Origin: Geosiphon pyriformis
Lineage: Eukaryota > Glomeromycota > Glomeromycetes > Archaeosporales > Geosiphonaceae
Direction: 5' to 3'
Assembly: GCA_016748015.1 (NCBI GenBank)
Contig: JAAOMT010000529.1
Span: 193,569-257,568, forward strand
DNA length: 64,000 nucleotides
Shown: in pieces, positions 24,072-35,786 of the stretch
How positions within the stretch are numbered: the stretch's first letter is position 1
Layout: each line of letters opens with the position of its first letter
Position numbers and translations under genes: made by a program
Notes under the pieces: model-generated
What the model was told of the DNA's origin: nothing
The model's database searches: none
The model's input: only the letters and a program-made list of their open reading frames with translations

Positions 24072-24290
24072 ATGTATGTAACTTTGGCAAAAGGTTTGTA
24101 TGTGGAGACTGGTACATGGATGCAATTACGAGATCGTGAGGGGGTTTGGTTACTAACTGCAAAGTCACGAGCTAATATGGAGAAATTAGGGAAGAATAAA
24201 ACTAGGGCGGTATGTGGCTGGAACATTTATGCGCCATGGGTGTACGTAAGCCACTCCAGTAGGAAATTTGCTGCAGTGGTTCAGCAATAG
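24072..24290 (+). CDS. Small ORF of unknown function
   Basis: A 72-codon open frame with an ATG and more balanced composition than the flanks. It is rich in basic and aromatic residues (GTWMQLRDREGVWLLTAKSR). There is no signal peptide, membrane segment or motif that I recognise. It lies between the kinase gene and SLX4. A stop codon lies in frame just upstream of the ATG, so it is not the tail of a longer exon unless spliced. It may be a genuine short gene, an exon, or chance. Confidence 0.25.
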   Translation: MYVTLAKGLYVETGTWMQLRDREGVWLLTAKSRANMEKLGKNKTRAVCGWNIYAPWVYVSHSSRKFAAVVQQ

Positions 24291-24745
24291 TAAAAAAATT
24301 TACATTTTTGTTTTTTATTTATTATGCAATATAAATGAATTGTTGTATTTCTAATTTTTTACATGACATTCATTTTAACTAATTGTAACTGGGTTATTAA
24401 TTAAGAGCTAAAAAATTAACAAAACAAAAACAGTGTATTTATAATGGATTTTCTAGAGTTTTTACTTATTTGAGCAATCTGCATTAACCAATACAGACTC
24501 CCCGCGTCTCTTGGTTTAAAGACGCGTTTTATAATTAAAATAAAAGTTGTCACATGAAAGACTTTGATTCATCAAATTCATTCATTCATTCATATACATT
24601 AAACAAGTGTGAAAGGTTGTAGTGTTCAAAGTAATGATTCATACCATTTTAGCTTAATTTACGAGACAGGCTGTTTTTTAAACATTTTTTCGTATCGCCC
24701 CTTCGCCGGTTTGTCTTCAATACAAAATCGAAGCTTATCTCAAAT
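24291..24745. promoter_or_regulatory. SLX4 upstream region with an ACGCGT box
   Basis: Contains the palindrome ACGCGT at 24522-24527, about 220 bases before the SLX4 ATG, in a short GC-richer patch (CCCCGCGTCTC...GACGCGT). ACGCGT is the MluI cell-cycle box bound by MBF in ascomycete yeasts. Function here is inference. Confidence 0.35.
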
Positions 24746-27632
24746 ATGAGTTTCGCTAAAAGCCTTTCAGAAAAGGAATTTACATTGCCAAAAGTCATAC
24801 TTCCAAAAAAGGACCGAAACTCCTCTCCAAAAAAGAAACCCTTTTCAAGTGATCCCGTCACCAGGCTTGGAAAATATAATGGCAGCTCGGAATCTGCTGC
24901 TGCTATGAACATTACCCCCCCAAATGTACCTAGAAATTTTCTTCAAACAAAAGCTCCTCTGTCAACCTCGACCAAATTGAATGATATTGCTAAAACAACT
25001 TCCCAAATTTCGACTCCAAATCAGTATCATAGCCGAGGCATAAAAACAAAAAACAAACTAAAGTCAAAGAAAGCAAAGGTTACTAACAAGGTTCAAGGTG
25101 GTTCCCCCACTTCTGTTGAGCAATCTTCGCCCAAATCTAATATACTAGATTTCAAACGAGCAAAACTTCCATTGGTTGAGAGCACTCAGATTTTAACAAC
25201 AACCAAAGATACTAATTCTGGACAATTTGACACAAGAAAACTCGATAATTCTTCATCTGAGCTCAATCACCAGGAAAAAAAACACAAAAATGCTCATTTT
25301 ACAGCATATCCGGAAATTTCTCAAGAAAACGATCATGGTACAATAAAAAAGAATTCGACGATACCCATCATCAAAATAAAGAATGGTCAAGTTGATCGAA
25401 ATGAAACCGAAAATGATCCCAGAATAAAAAAGGACAGCCCCCAAAATTTAATCCTTGGGGCCGATGATCCCTTCGAGTTGAACAGCTTGGATTATGAGCA
25501 TGGTTTATTAGAGAGCACGGACCCTTTTTTTAAAGATATTGAACCCAAGAATGATTCTAATTTCAAAAAAGCTATAGTCAAGGATTCAAATTTAGGAAAG
25601 TTGAATAAGCTCAAGTGTGATCATGATTCACCAAAGAGGGTGAATCAATTCATAAATAATGCTGATATAAATAAAGATAGCGGTGAATTCTTAAATTCAT
25701 ATGCTAATGACTTCATAAATAAATTTCGGGAAGATGAGGTATGTTTTAAGAAGATTTACTGAATCATGTTCTGGGATATTCAACAACGAGGTCTAAAAGC
25801 GAATAATATATTAAGGGACGCTTTGTCTGCTTTCGGCCTATGTCAAGAGAGGACGAAGAGTCGTTCTCAACAGAACTTAAGGATTTTGTGTTGAAGTGTC
25901 AAGCTCAGATGTGCACTGGCCTTCAAGATTTGTGGCTTAAATATCGTCCTAAAGTATCTTTACTTTTTATTAGGTAAAATGTATTTTCAATGTTTGATTA
26001 TAAATCAAATGCGCTAAATTTGTTTGCAGGTCTGCGCCACAATTCGAGCGCATCATGAACAGTTAAATATCCAGGAATCAATCAATCAAGTTAAAACTGA
26101 AATGTATCGACAGAAGGATGATATTCAAGAGTCAACAAGTTGTGTTAGCCCACAAACTCCAATCCAGAACTATAAAAATGAATACACCAGCCAGGAATCA
26201 GTTGATCAGGATCTATCGTATTCAGATATAACCGATGACTTGACCATCTTGTCACTTCCCCCTCGATTAAAACTTTCTTTCGAGATTTCCCCCTTTAAAG
26301 ATAGCATAGATGAATCCACTCAAATATTGATGGATTCACTCGACGATCTTGAGGGTAAAAAAAGAGATTCCTTCATGAACTTCAAATTGGCTGAAAACGA
26401 TGAAGCCATCTTCAATGTTACTCCATCAAACAGATATAAGAGAAATTTGCTGTCTAGTGAAAAACTAGCTTCGCATACCCACTCAGAAACTGGCAATATT
26501 TTCTCCCAGAAAGCATCCGTATCATATTTCAATGATGGAAAAGATAAAGTTCTTGTTAGACCACAAACAACTTTGGGCTCTCACATTAAAGATCCCCTCA
26601 AAAACTACAACAAAATTAATGAGGCTTCAAATGAGTTCCTTCTGGGTTATGATGACAATTCTTCACCACTTCGACATTTCAACAGGAGTCCAGTGACAAG
26701 TCTGAAATCATTAAGCGATTCTGAAGCTCAATTGGTGATTAAAACAAAGTTGGTGTCAAAAACTAATTCCACACTTGGGGAAAATGTTTTGGAGATGGAA
26801 GCACTTAATGAAGATATCCCAAAGTATTCTGAAATGTCCTTACAGGAATTAAAGGTAAATAGGAAGAAAGCTTTATTAATCAATGCAATAATAGTATAAA
26901 ATGCTGGGAATTAATGGTTTTTACATGATTAGACAGCTGTTCAGAAATTTGGAATTCGTCCTAGTTCAAGAGGTATAATGATACGTCAGTTGCAGAATCT
27001 ATGGGATGCTGTGAATGGACAACAAGAAAAAGATTCTATTGGGAAATTCAAAGTGGAAGTCACAAAAGATTTACAAGACGAACAAAGTTTCTTCTCTCCA
27101 CTGGCTGAAACAGTCGAGGAATTGAGCAATATGGACAGTGAAGGAGCAGATGAGATTGATTCGGATTTTGAAAATACATGGGATGATTTTTGCTCATCAG
27201 AACCGTCCGATGCTCCAGGATCTAAGCCAATAATAACTTATACTTCAAATAAAATTAAGGATTATATTGAATCTAACCCACAATACCACATGAAAGTGCT
27301 TGAATATCAGGTTTTTTAAAGTTTTTTTTTAATTTAATTTCCATCAAATCCTCAGGCTGCTAACTGAATGAATTGGGTGTATTTTTACCACTAGCCTATA
27401 AACTTGGAAAAATTCTATCTTGATATCCAAAATTCCGGCATAGAATGTACCAAGACGCAATTGCGTGCCTTTTGTGATTCACAGGTACTGATCACATCTA
27501 ATAAATGACATAATTCGGATTATTATTTTACTTAATAATTTATATCATTAGGCAATCATAACATACATCCCAAATAAAACCAAGAAAAAGTTCGTTTCAC
27601 ATCGAAGCCTCAAGAATCCGAGGAAAAAATAA
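24746..27632 (+). CDS. SLX4: SLX4, structure-specific endonuclease scaffold
   Basis: Six exons: 24746-25738, 25816-25953, 26030-26854, 26933-27310, 27395-27484 and 27552-27632. All introns are in phase 0 with GT-AG ends; the product is 834 residues. The first 600 residues are low complexity, Ser/Lys/Asp-rich. The C-terminus carries the diagnostic SLX4 conserved domain: MSLQELKTAVQKFGIRPSSR, then IRQLQNLWDAV. About 100 residues later comes LEKFYLDIQNSGIECTKTQL, the SLX1-binding CCD. SLX4 activates the SLX1 nuclease and coordinates resolution of branched DNA during repair and replication stress. No UBZ zinc fingers are visible, as in fungal rather than vertebrate SLX4. The start is the first ATG after stops and gives an unbroken 331-codon exon. 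Confidence 0.9.
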
Positions 27633-29084
27633 ATTATCCAGGTTGATTCATAATTAACAAAGCATTGATCTTGTTTTTTTTGGAATGTGTTCGAGATAAA
27701 AAAAAGCTTTTCAAAACCAAGACTAAATAAAAAGAGAGCTTTTTTTTAATCACTTAGGGGAGTTGCCAATTTTACGGGTGTGACTCCTTGTCATAAAATT
27801 TGATCACGAACTTTACTAGTGCACATCTTCTCGTCGTGACCCATAAATTTTTGTGTGATAACTCGCTTCTACCAATGGCGCGGAAGAGATTTAGCCTGCT
27901 TGACGAACAACCCGCCCCTAATTCGTGATTTATAAGTTTGGACTAATAAAGAACTTTAATGCCCAATATAATGATTGGTTTTTTAATGTCATCTGAAAGT
28001 TAAAGTGAAAGATCCTTGCCACCGAGATAATTCGATCTCTGAAGCATTAATCCTTGGGTAATTTAAAATCATAATTTGAATAATTTACTTGAATTTTCAA
28101 ATTGTATTTTGTTCATTAAATTCTTACACAAAAAATAGTGAAATTTACATTACGTTATTTCAAAACAAAAAATAAGCTTGTATTTAAAACTTTTCTTTAA
28201 TTAATATCGAATAGTAATAGATAAATGCAAGAATATAAAATTTTTACAATAATTTAATAATGAATAAAATTAAATTAAAATTTCTGTTTTTTATAAAACA
28301 ATTTTTTTATTAAAAAATATATTTATTATAAAAAAGTACCAAAAAACAATTTATAAGAAAATATTATTGAATTTTTTTTACATTTATAATATAATATAAT
28401 ATAATATTTTTTATAATTAGAATTTATATAATTTTTAAAATATTTAAAAATTTTATTAATCTGTTATATTTAAAATTGTGTATAATTATATATATATATT
28501 ATTAATAAAATTTTTAATTAAAATTATATTAATATAAACAAAATTATTAAGAATATTATTAATAAGAAATTTAAAACAAATTATTTATTTTCTTTAATAT
28601 TAATTATATTTTTATCTTTATTTTTTTTGGTTTTATTACATATTTATCTTTATATACTTAAATTTTAAATTTACTAGTTTTTTATTTTAAAATTATTATA
28701 TGTATATTTACTTATTTAATTGATTTTTACAAAATTTTTTTAATAAAATAATTTGTTTTATTACAAAATCTTATTAATAAATACTAAAAATAAATTTTTT
28801 TTATTAATATTTATTTAAAAATATCAAAGCATAATGTAACATTGTAAAAAACAAATATAATATTATTACTTTAATATAATGTAAATTTCAAGTAAATGAA
28901 AATAAGTATACCAAGTTAAAAAAGCAAAAATAAGTTTTGTGACTATGTCATATTTTAAGATTTTTTAGTTTGAATTGTTGATCCTACGCGTAACTCAAGC
29001 CTTATATATACGCTTTAAATTTTCTGCCTAAAGTTTCAACTTTGGAAGGAATCCTCTCTTGTAACGCTAAGATCTATTTAGAAT
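27633..29084. other. SLX4-ORC1 intergenic region
   Basis: 27760-28080 is clearly richer in G/C than its surroundings and includes a 17-codon frame (ATG at 27875, reading MARKRFSLLDEQPAPNS) with no recognised homology. 28100-28900 is nearly pure A/T. The last 180 bases are the ORC1 promoter. No RNA gene was recognised. Confidence 0.5.
28986..28991 (+). promoter_or_regulatory. ACGCGT (MCB-like) box upstream of ORC1
   Basis: A perfect ACGCGT palindrome 94 bases before the ORC1 ATG, followed by a TATATATA stretch near 29004. MCB boxes drive G1/S transcription of replication genes in yeasts; occupancy here is untested. Confidence 0.4.
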
Positions 29085-30187
29085 ATGCCTCCCCGCAAGA
29101 ACCTGAGCCCAAACCAATCAATAGAAAAGGGGGTAATACCTCGTCAGACTAGATCTCAAGCAAAAAAACTTATTGAGGCAGAACAGCAGGAAAAGCAATC
29201 AGTGTTAAGGAATGGTGACAAGTCAAAAAGTAAAAAGTCGCGAGGAGAGGTGAAATAATGTGGCAATCAAGATTTTTCATGAGACAAGTGAACTTTTGTG
29301 AAGAGTTTATTGACCATCAATTTTTTTCGGCATCTTTCAAGAAAGTGAAGTCTCGTTCGATCAATCAAAAACTGACAGTTAACCCCAAACCAAAGGTATT
29401 TTAGGTTGGAATGAATTATTTGGGTCGTTTTGTCAATTGTAAAATCAAATTACTACCAAAATTTGTATCGCACAGGACTCGCATAAAAAATCAGTTGAAA
29501 CCGTTGATCAAACTCAAAAAGTTGTCCAATCCAAAGGAAAAAGGGCGCGATCCAATATCCCACAAAAAACACACGTACTTCGGGGCCGAAAAATAGTTGT
29601 TACTTCCGTCAATGAATTTAATAGTGAAAATGAGGATGAAGAATATGAACAATTTCAACCATCTGCCGAAGTTGAGACTAATTTGAAAAGAAAAAATCAA
29701 ACCAAAAACATTTCCGCGAAAACCATGGAGACAGAGGTTGCTGAAGAACAAGATAATACAAAAATTCAAACGCGATCAGCAAGAAAAAAAATAAATAATA
29801 CTCCTCTAAATACAAAATCAAAAGAAGACATTGTTCAGGAAAATATAGATAGCGATAATAGTGGGAATAATGAAACGACAGATTGCCGACCCCAAATTCG
29901 GAGCCCAAGATCATCTACACAATCTCCGATTAATTTGCCCACCGACCCTATGACCTTGAAAGATACAAGGGTCTTGGATGATATTTTGGCTGCAGATGAG
30001 AGAGCTTCATCAGAAGGATCGATGTCAAATGGACTCAAAGCACGATTAAGAAAACCCAAAGAATTAGAAAGCTCGAAGGTCGTCACTTCCAGTAGGGGAA
30101 ACTTGGCAAAAAATTCCGATTTTGACCATCCAGGGAACGATTACGATGAGGATTATATTGATGATCAAAATGAGGAGGAGGAGGAGG

Positions 30188-30234
<47 letters not shown>

Positions 30235-32228
30235 TATATCGAAAAGTCCACCCCCTCTAGAAGGACAAGAAGCAAACTGACTTTAGATAAAACTCCAAAA
30301 AGTAGTCCGTCTAAAAGGGGCTCGCTTACTCCTCAAAAAAAGAGAGAGAATGAAATCAAATTGTTTACACCTTCCCCCCAAAAAAGAAAATATGTGGTGA
30401 ATTCGAGAACTCCAACAACACCTTCACCAAAAAGGTAGACAATTATGAAGTTTTTAAATTTTGTTATCAAAAGGTCATTCAAATACTAATATTAGGAATG
30501 ATAAATAATCATTTATCTCGGGACGATCCTTCAAAGGGTTGTATACAAAAAGGAAATATTTTTCATGCACACTTTCTTATCTTGATTAATTTTCTACTAA
30601 TAGGCTAAAACGCAGTATATCAACCACCCCTCTTCCGCAAAGAACTCTCCAATCAAAAGGATCTGGAACGCCTTTTGAGCATGCAAGAGAAAGATTGCAC
30701 GTCTCTGCCGTCCCCGATACTTTACCTTGTCGTGAAAATGAATTTACAGAGATAATGGGGCACTTAGAAGGAGCAATAGAAGGGAAAAATGGGACTTGTC
30801 TTTACATATCAGGTATTCCAGGAACAGGAAAAACTGCAACTGTACGTGAAGTCATCAGAATTTTACAAGAAAAAGTTGTGGAGCAGGTTAGATCCCCTTT
30901 TTCCTTGAGGTTTTTCATGATATTATTGAAGAATTTTTTACCAAAACAAATCCCGTGAAACAGGAACTGAATCCATTTCAATTTACCGAAATAAATGGGC
31001 TCAAATTAACTGATCCTGCACAAACCTACAGCGCACTTTGGGAATCATTGTCTGAAGAAAAAGTTTCCTCTAATCATGCTGTTTCTTTGCTTGAAGAGCA
31101 TTTCAGACTCTCAGCTTCAAATTTTGATCCATGGTATGATTGAATATATACATCCATTCGAGCTGGAATTTTCATTTTTTTTTTTACTTAATCTTAAAAC
31201 TCCACTTTCTTATTGTTCAGGGTGGTTTTTTTGGATGAACTAGATATGCTTTTCACAGCAAACCAGAACGTGATGTACAACATTTTTAACTGGCCAAATT
31301 TACCCAATTCCAGGCTAATTCTGATAGCTGTGGCAAATACGATGGACCTCCCCGAAAGAATGAATCACAAAAAGATATCCAGTCGTATGGGTAAATAATT
31401 TGAATTAACCGTGTAATATGACTGAATCACAAATTAATCTCAAAAGTTTCAACACTCAGGGCTTGCTCGAATTAATTTTCCTTCGTATACCCATCAACAA
31501 TTAATAAAAATTGTCCAGTCGAGGCTTGTGGGTATTGAAGCATTTGAAAAAGATGCAATTGAGTTTGCCGCCAGAAAAGTGAGTGCCATATCAGGTGACG
31601 CTCGAAGAGCTTTAGATATTTGCAGGTAAATCTTTAGCCCTCGTGTGCGTTTATCAATAATGAACAATTGCCATTTGAACTAACAGCCGGTAGGACTTTT
31701 TAGGCGGGCCGTTGAAATACTGGAATCTGATCTTAAACATGTCCATGGAGAAGCAACTTCATCTAATCATCATGTAACTATTTCTATAATTGATAAGGCC
31801 GTGAAAGAAATGCTTAGTTCTCCTAGTGTTTCTTTTGTACGCCGTGCATCCTTATACCAGAAACTGTTTTTATGGTCAGTTGTGGAAACTCAAAGACGCA
31901 GAGGGATTGACGAAATGGAATTTCAAGAGGTAAACAATATTGAAATTTTCACAACTTTTTTATTTCATATTGACTGACCTTTTAAATTGACAATAATTGA
32001 CATAAGGTCGCTCAAAGTAACACCTCATTATGCATGCTTCATTGCATTGAAGCACCATCCTACTCGGATCTTTCTGCCATATGCTCTTATCTTGGTGCTT
32101 GTGGTGCTCTCTGTGTACAAGACGGGAAACGCGGCATTTATCAACGCATTCGTCTGAACTGTGTGTCTGAAGAAGATGTTATCATGGCGTTGAAGCAAGA
32201 TCAATTCTTTAAAAGAATCATAGGGTAG
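29085..32228 (+). CDS. ORC1: Origin recognition complex subunit 1 (AAA+ ATPase)
   Basis: Nine exons: 29085-29249, 29342-29395, 29476-30434, 30604-30886, 30964-31133, 31221-31390, 31460-31625, 31704-31929 and 32007-32228. They join in frame to 804 residues. The AAA+ core starts around residue 430: [14 protein letters not shown], Walker [15 protein letters not shown], Walker [11 protein letters not shown], sensor 1 [11 protein letters not shown], and [17 protein letters not shown] in the sensor 2 region. A C-terminal winged helix ([17 protein letters not shown]) follows. ORC1 binds ATP and marks origins for MCM loading. The N-terminal half is charged and disordered, with a 17-18 Asp tract encoded by (GAT)n near 30190-30232. 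I see no BAH domain, unlike many ORC1 proteins. Exons 1 and 2 are the least certain. Confidence 0.93.
30176..30234 (+). repeat. In-frame (GAG)n(GAT)n microsatellite in ORC1
   Basis: Six to seven GAG triplets followed by about 15 GAT triplets encode a Glu then Asp run within the disordered N-terminal region of ORC1. Length variation would not shift the frame. Confidence 0.9.
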
Positions 32229-32901
32229 TTACGTCAAAAGTGAAATGCTGTAAAATAAAATGTATATAACATATTCAAGATTTACTTCAGAATTTTAATT
32301 ATAATATTAAATGGAAGGTAATCAAAATATTTAAAGATGGTGAATAATAACTGCTATTCAAAGAACCTAAATTAACTGAGAACATTTGAACTTGAATCAA
32401 AGAACTTAAAATCAAATAATCATTCTTAATACTCGATATTATCAGATTAAATGTTGCGTCCATGCATTTTTTTATTAGTAATAACAACGAGAGTTGATAT
32501 GAAAATCTCAAGAAATATGTTATCAAATAATCTAAAAATATTTTTACTAAACTAGTTCTGAATGATATTATAATTGTTAAACTTTTATTAAAAATTAATA
32601 TTATTATATATTAAAACTATATTTTAAGTAAGATTAAAACAAAACAAAAAATATACTTAAATGTATATTTAAATATAAAAACAAATTAATGTGATCAACT
32701 TTCTGAATTATTTTGTTAATTACTTTTTTATAATTTTTTTTTGGACAGTATAATTTATTAATTCTAATTTTATTTAAATGATTTTGATCATAAAAAAAAA
32801 TAATTATAATTATATAATTTGCAATTATAATTATATGAAAATTAAGCATTAAATTGGTTTAAAATTAGAATTTATTATTATTATGCATAATTGATATATC
32901 A
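32229..32901. other. Convergent intergenic spacer
   Basis: AT-rich DNA between the 3' ends of ORC1 (plus) and the OXNAD1-like gene (minus). AATAAA-like sequences are present (for example AAAATAAAATG just after the ORC1 stop). The small minus-strand open frames are compositional and unsupported. Confidence 0.5.
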
Positions 32902-34025
32902 TTACCATCTTTCAAATGAAATTTGTTTTTCCTTCAAACCAGCTTTTCTCAACCAACCAATAATGTCGACTTCCATTTGACCAGGCCCACATATAAAAGA
33001 CTTCAAGTGTGGTAGATGAATCTTATTAATTATTTCTGTTAAATGAACTTGAGAAATCCTTTCATATCGAAACATTCCGGAATTTTCTTTTTCGGGATCA
33101 AATGAAGATGAAGCTTTCCTCGTTAGAAAATAAGAGCACTCTAAAAAACCTTTACTTTTCTCTTTAAGTTGTTCAATCCGTTGGAAAAACAATAATTCAT
33201 CACGAGTTCTTGCGCTGTACATCAACCATATCTTTTGAATTCCATTTAGAGAGCCATCCCTTCTGTCATTTTCCCTTCCATCAATAAGACTGGTTATCAT
33301 GCTCACAAGTGGATTAATCCCAGCCCCACCAGCTACAAACAATAACCTAGGTATAAAAGGAAATTATAAGCATATACCTCCAAAAAAAAGATCGCGATAA
33401 TCATTTCGACATACGTTTGAATATCATTTTTCTTTTCATCTTCTCTGTTATAAATAAAATTTCCTCCGACTCTAATATTGACAACACTACCTACAGTGGC
33501 TTGCTATATCTTTCTTAGTGGCGTAATAAAATTTATTTTTTTTCAATAAAATGTCAAAATTTTGAAAAAAAATAAAAACCTCGTGAAACCATTTGGCTGG
33601 AGGGTGTGAAGAGTATTTAATGGCAAGATTCAAGGTTTGAGTAAGCCGAAAATGACGTGGAGTAGAAGTAATTGAGAAGCCACCCACAATTGGAATTTCA
33701 GTAAAAACATCAAGCCATTGACCAGGAAAAAAATTTATTTGTAGAGGATCTTCTGGTTTTAAAATAAAACTTTTAACAGTTGGAGTTTCTTTGATTATAC
33801 TAATAATTGTTGCGGGAACCTTTTTCTTTAGAAGGAAAGTGGCCAAATTAACTAAGACAATGATTTAAAAGAATGTGAAACAACCATACATACTCCTTGT
33901 CTTTGAATATTTGCTGTTCGTTCTAGATGATTATTTAGCAGAGAAAACTCGTTAATTGAGGAACTCATTGTTCGCGATAGTCGTCTTTGAACAAATCTCC
34001 AATTAAAGAAAAGTGAATTAATCAT
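32902..34025 (-). CDS. OXNAD1: OXNAD1-like FAD/NAD-binding oxidoreductase, probably mitochondrial
   Basis: Four exons: 34025-33894, 33825-33580, 33503-33415 and 33346-32902, giving 303 residues, close to the family size. The N-terminus (MINSLFFNWRFVQRRLSR) is basic and lacks acidic residues, like a mitochondrial presequence. The FAD-binding barrel shows FPGQWLDVF and VGGFSITSTP; a middle segment shows VRVGGNFIY-type sequence. The NAD-binding half has LLFVAGGAGINPLVSMI, WLMYSARTRDELLFF and the C-terminal CGPGQMEVDI. This is the ferredoxin reductase-like fold; the physiological electron acceptor of OXNAD1 proteins is not established. The exon 2 start (KKVPATI) was chosen because it alone keeps frame with exon 1. 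Confidence 0.82.
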
Positions 34026-34337
34026 ATTAATGTCACTTTGACGGTCATGAAAAATGGATATTGAGTCTTAGGTTTTTCAAAACTAATTTTTATAATTTTA
34101 TTTCAAAGGTCATTTGAAGATTTACATTTCAAAATATTTTTTTGAATATATTAATACATTGATAAAAACATTGTTCCCAAGTATTTAAAAACAATTATAT
34201 AACATCAACTTAATTTTTATTCAGATTTATTAAAAATGCCATGTAATTTTAGATATCCAGATTAATAAAATTTAAAATGAATTTTTTTTAATTTGATTTT
34301 TCGAGTACACAAGATAAAATTAATACCTGAATAACAG

Positions 34338-34454
34338 AGAAAGCTTCAAAATCGGTGGTTTGACTTTGGCGCTGATACTGTAATCAACACCAATAAATAT
34401 ATTCGTTTGACACATGATCGGCCTTCTCAAACTGGTTGGTTATGGAGTCGATTG
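34338..34454 (+). pseudogene. Orphan exon of an L-type lectin (ERGIC-53/VIP36 family)
   Basis: A 39-codon stretch translates to RKLQNRWFDFGADTVINTNK followed by YIRLTHDRPSQTGWLWSRL. This is the start of the L-type lectin domain of ER-Golgi cargo receptors. It is open, preceded by ATAACAG (acceptor) and followed by GTAAAT (donor). No upstream exon with a signal peptide and no downstream lectin exon (normally PLTATNWEIE-like) can be found in the 300 bases on either side, which are AT-rich or belong to minus-strand genes. I call it a gene fragment. An exon of a gene with unusually long introns spanning the neighbour is less likely. Confidence 0.75.
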
Positions 34455-34710
34455 GTAAATTCATTTTTCACATAAATAATATCTTTCTAAAATTAATCCG
34501 AAAATGAGCTTTCACAAGTTGATTTATTGGGAATAGGCAATACATTTAATCTGTAATAAGAGCAGTACTAGTCCCTTCTCTGTTTCATCAAGGAAAAACA
34601 GTTACCAATCATTTCAACAATGATTTTCTTTTCATTCTTTAAACAATGAGTATTTATAAAATATTTTTTATTTTTTTTAAAATAATAATACAAACATTAA
34701 AAATCCCTTT

Positions 34711-35557
34711 TTAATTTTCTAATTTAAGATTGCTCAATTTTGGAGGAGGTCGAGGGAAATAATCCAGAGTGTGATATATATTTAAAGGTTTCATAGGAGC
34801 TAGCATAAGATCTGCATTGTCAATCGATTTCGCAGTATTCTGAAGAAAAATTGATTCAGATTTGACAGTTAATTGTTGATATACTCGGAAAAAGATATTT
34901 TTCGCAACATTACCAATTTTATAGTATCCAGCACACGACTGATTGGATTGGTAAGGAGATTTTCTGTCTCGTCAACACGGTCATTTACGTCGTTAACCGT
35001 TTTTTTCACAATGTTAACAAATTGCTATATATATATAGATGTAGAACTAGTAAAGAAAATAAATTATGAAAATGCCGAATTCGAATAGGTGTACCTCTAA
35101 AAAATCGATTTTGCTAAATAGCGCGTCTAATTGATTGGCAGTATCAAACAATTCTTTAGAAGCCAACTCCGTGCGATTTCCCACATCTTGACGTACCTAG
35201 ACAGTGAGTTTGGCCAAATAATTATAATTAAATTGTAAATACATGTAACAAATTGCAATCTCTTGCGATAAAAAAAAGGTTTTACGAAAATTTTCTCATT
35301 TACAAGTTCTAGAGATTCTTTGATCTCTTCCATTTGGTTGGATACATTTTCAACATTGTTTCTTATTTCTTTGAACTAGGATTTCAGTTGTAAAATCAAA
35401 GACGCTCTTAGTTTCAGTTAAACTATGACAGTGTGATCGAAAAGACTTGACTATTTCGTACACCTTCCAACCGTTTCACGGAAAGATCAAAGTGTTTTGC
35501 TAACTCCTGTGAAGTCTTTTTCAAGTCCGGAAACGTTTCAGCATCAGCATCAGCCAT
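34711..35557 (-). CDS. BLOC1S4 (cappuccino)-like coiled-coil protein
   Basis: Five exons: 35557-35462, 35375-35286, 35196-35095, 35024-34914 and 34839-34711; all junctions are phase 0, 175 residues. The protein is helical with coiled-coil character: FKEIRNNVENVSNQMEEIKE, then LFSKIDFLEQFVNIVKKTVN, then VDETENLL. It ends with IYHTLDYFPRPPPKL. The central KID-LE-FV-IVK pattern and the terminal LDYFP resemble BLOC1S4/Cnl1, a subunit of the BLOC-1 complex acting in endosome-lysosome sorting. The similarity is by pattern only; other short coiled-coil complex subunits remain possible. Exon 2 could end 18 bases earlier (donor GTAAAT), giving 169 residues. Confidence 0.6.
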
Positions 35558-35786
35558 TGTCTATTAGCCTTCACGTTAAAAAACAGATTTTCAAATTTAG
35601 AGTACATGCATAAGGTCGATCTTAGCTTTTGTTGGTGTGGGAAAATTAACATTGGAGAAAATCAGTAAAATTAATCATTCAGCGCCTAATATAGGTATGT
35701 TCATTTAACATGTTACTTGGAATCTGTATTTAGCGGGCCTTTTTAGTCGTCCTATTTACCTTACAGGTCTTCGAAGTTGGAAAATA

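Noticed and set aside
29411-29596. Plus-strand ORF with its own ATG inside ORC1
   Set aside because: Spans an intron and is out of frame with the ORC1 exon at 29476, which continues through the Lys/Arg-rich region.
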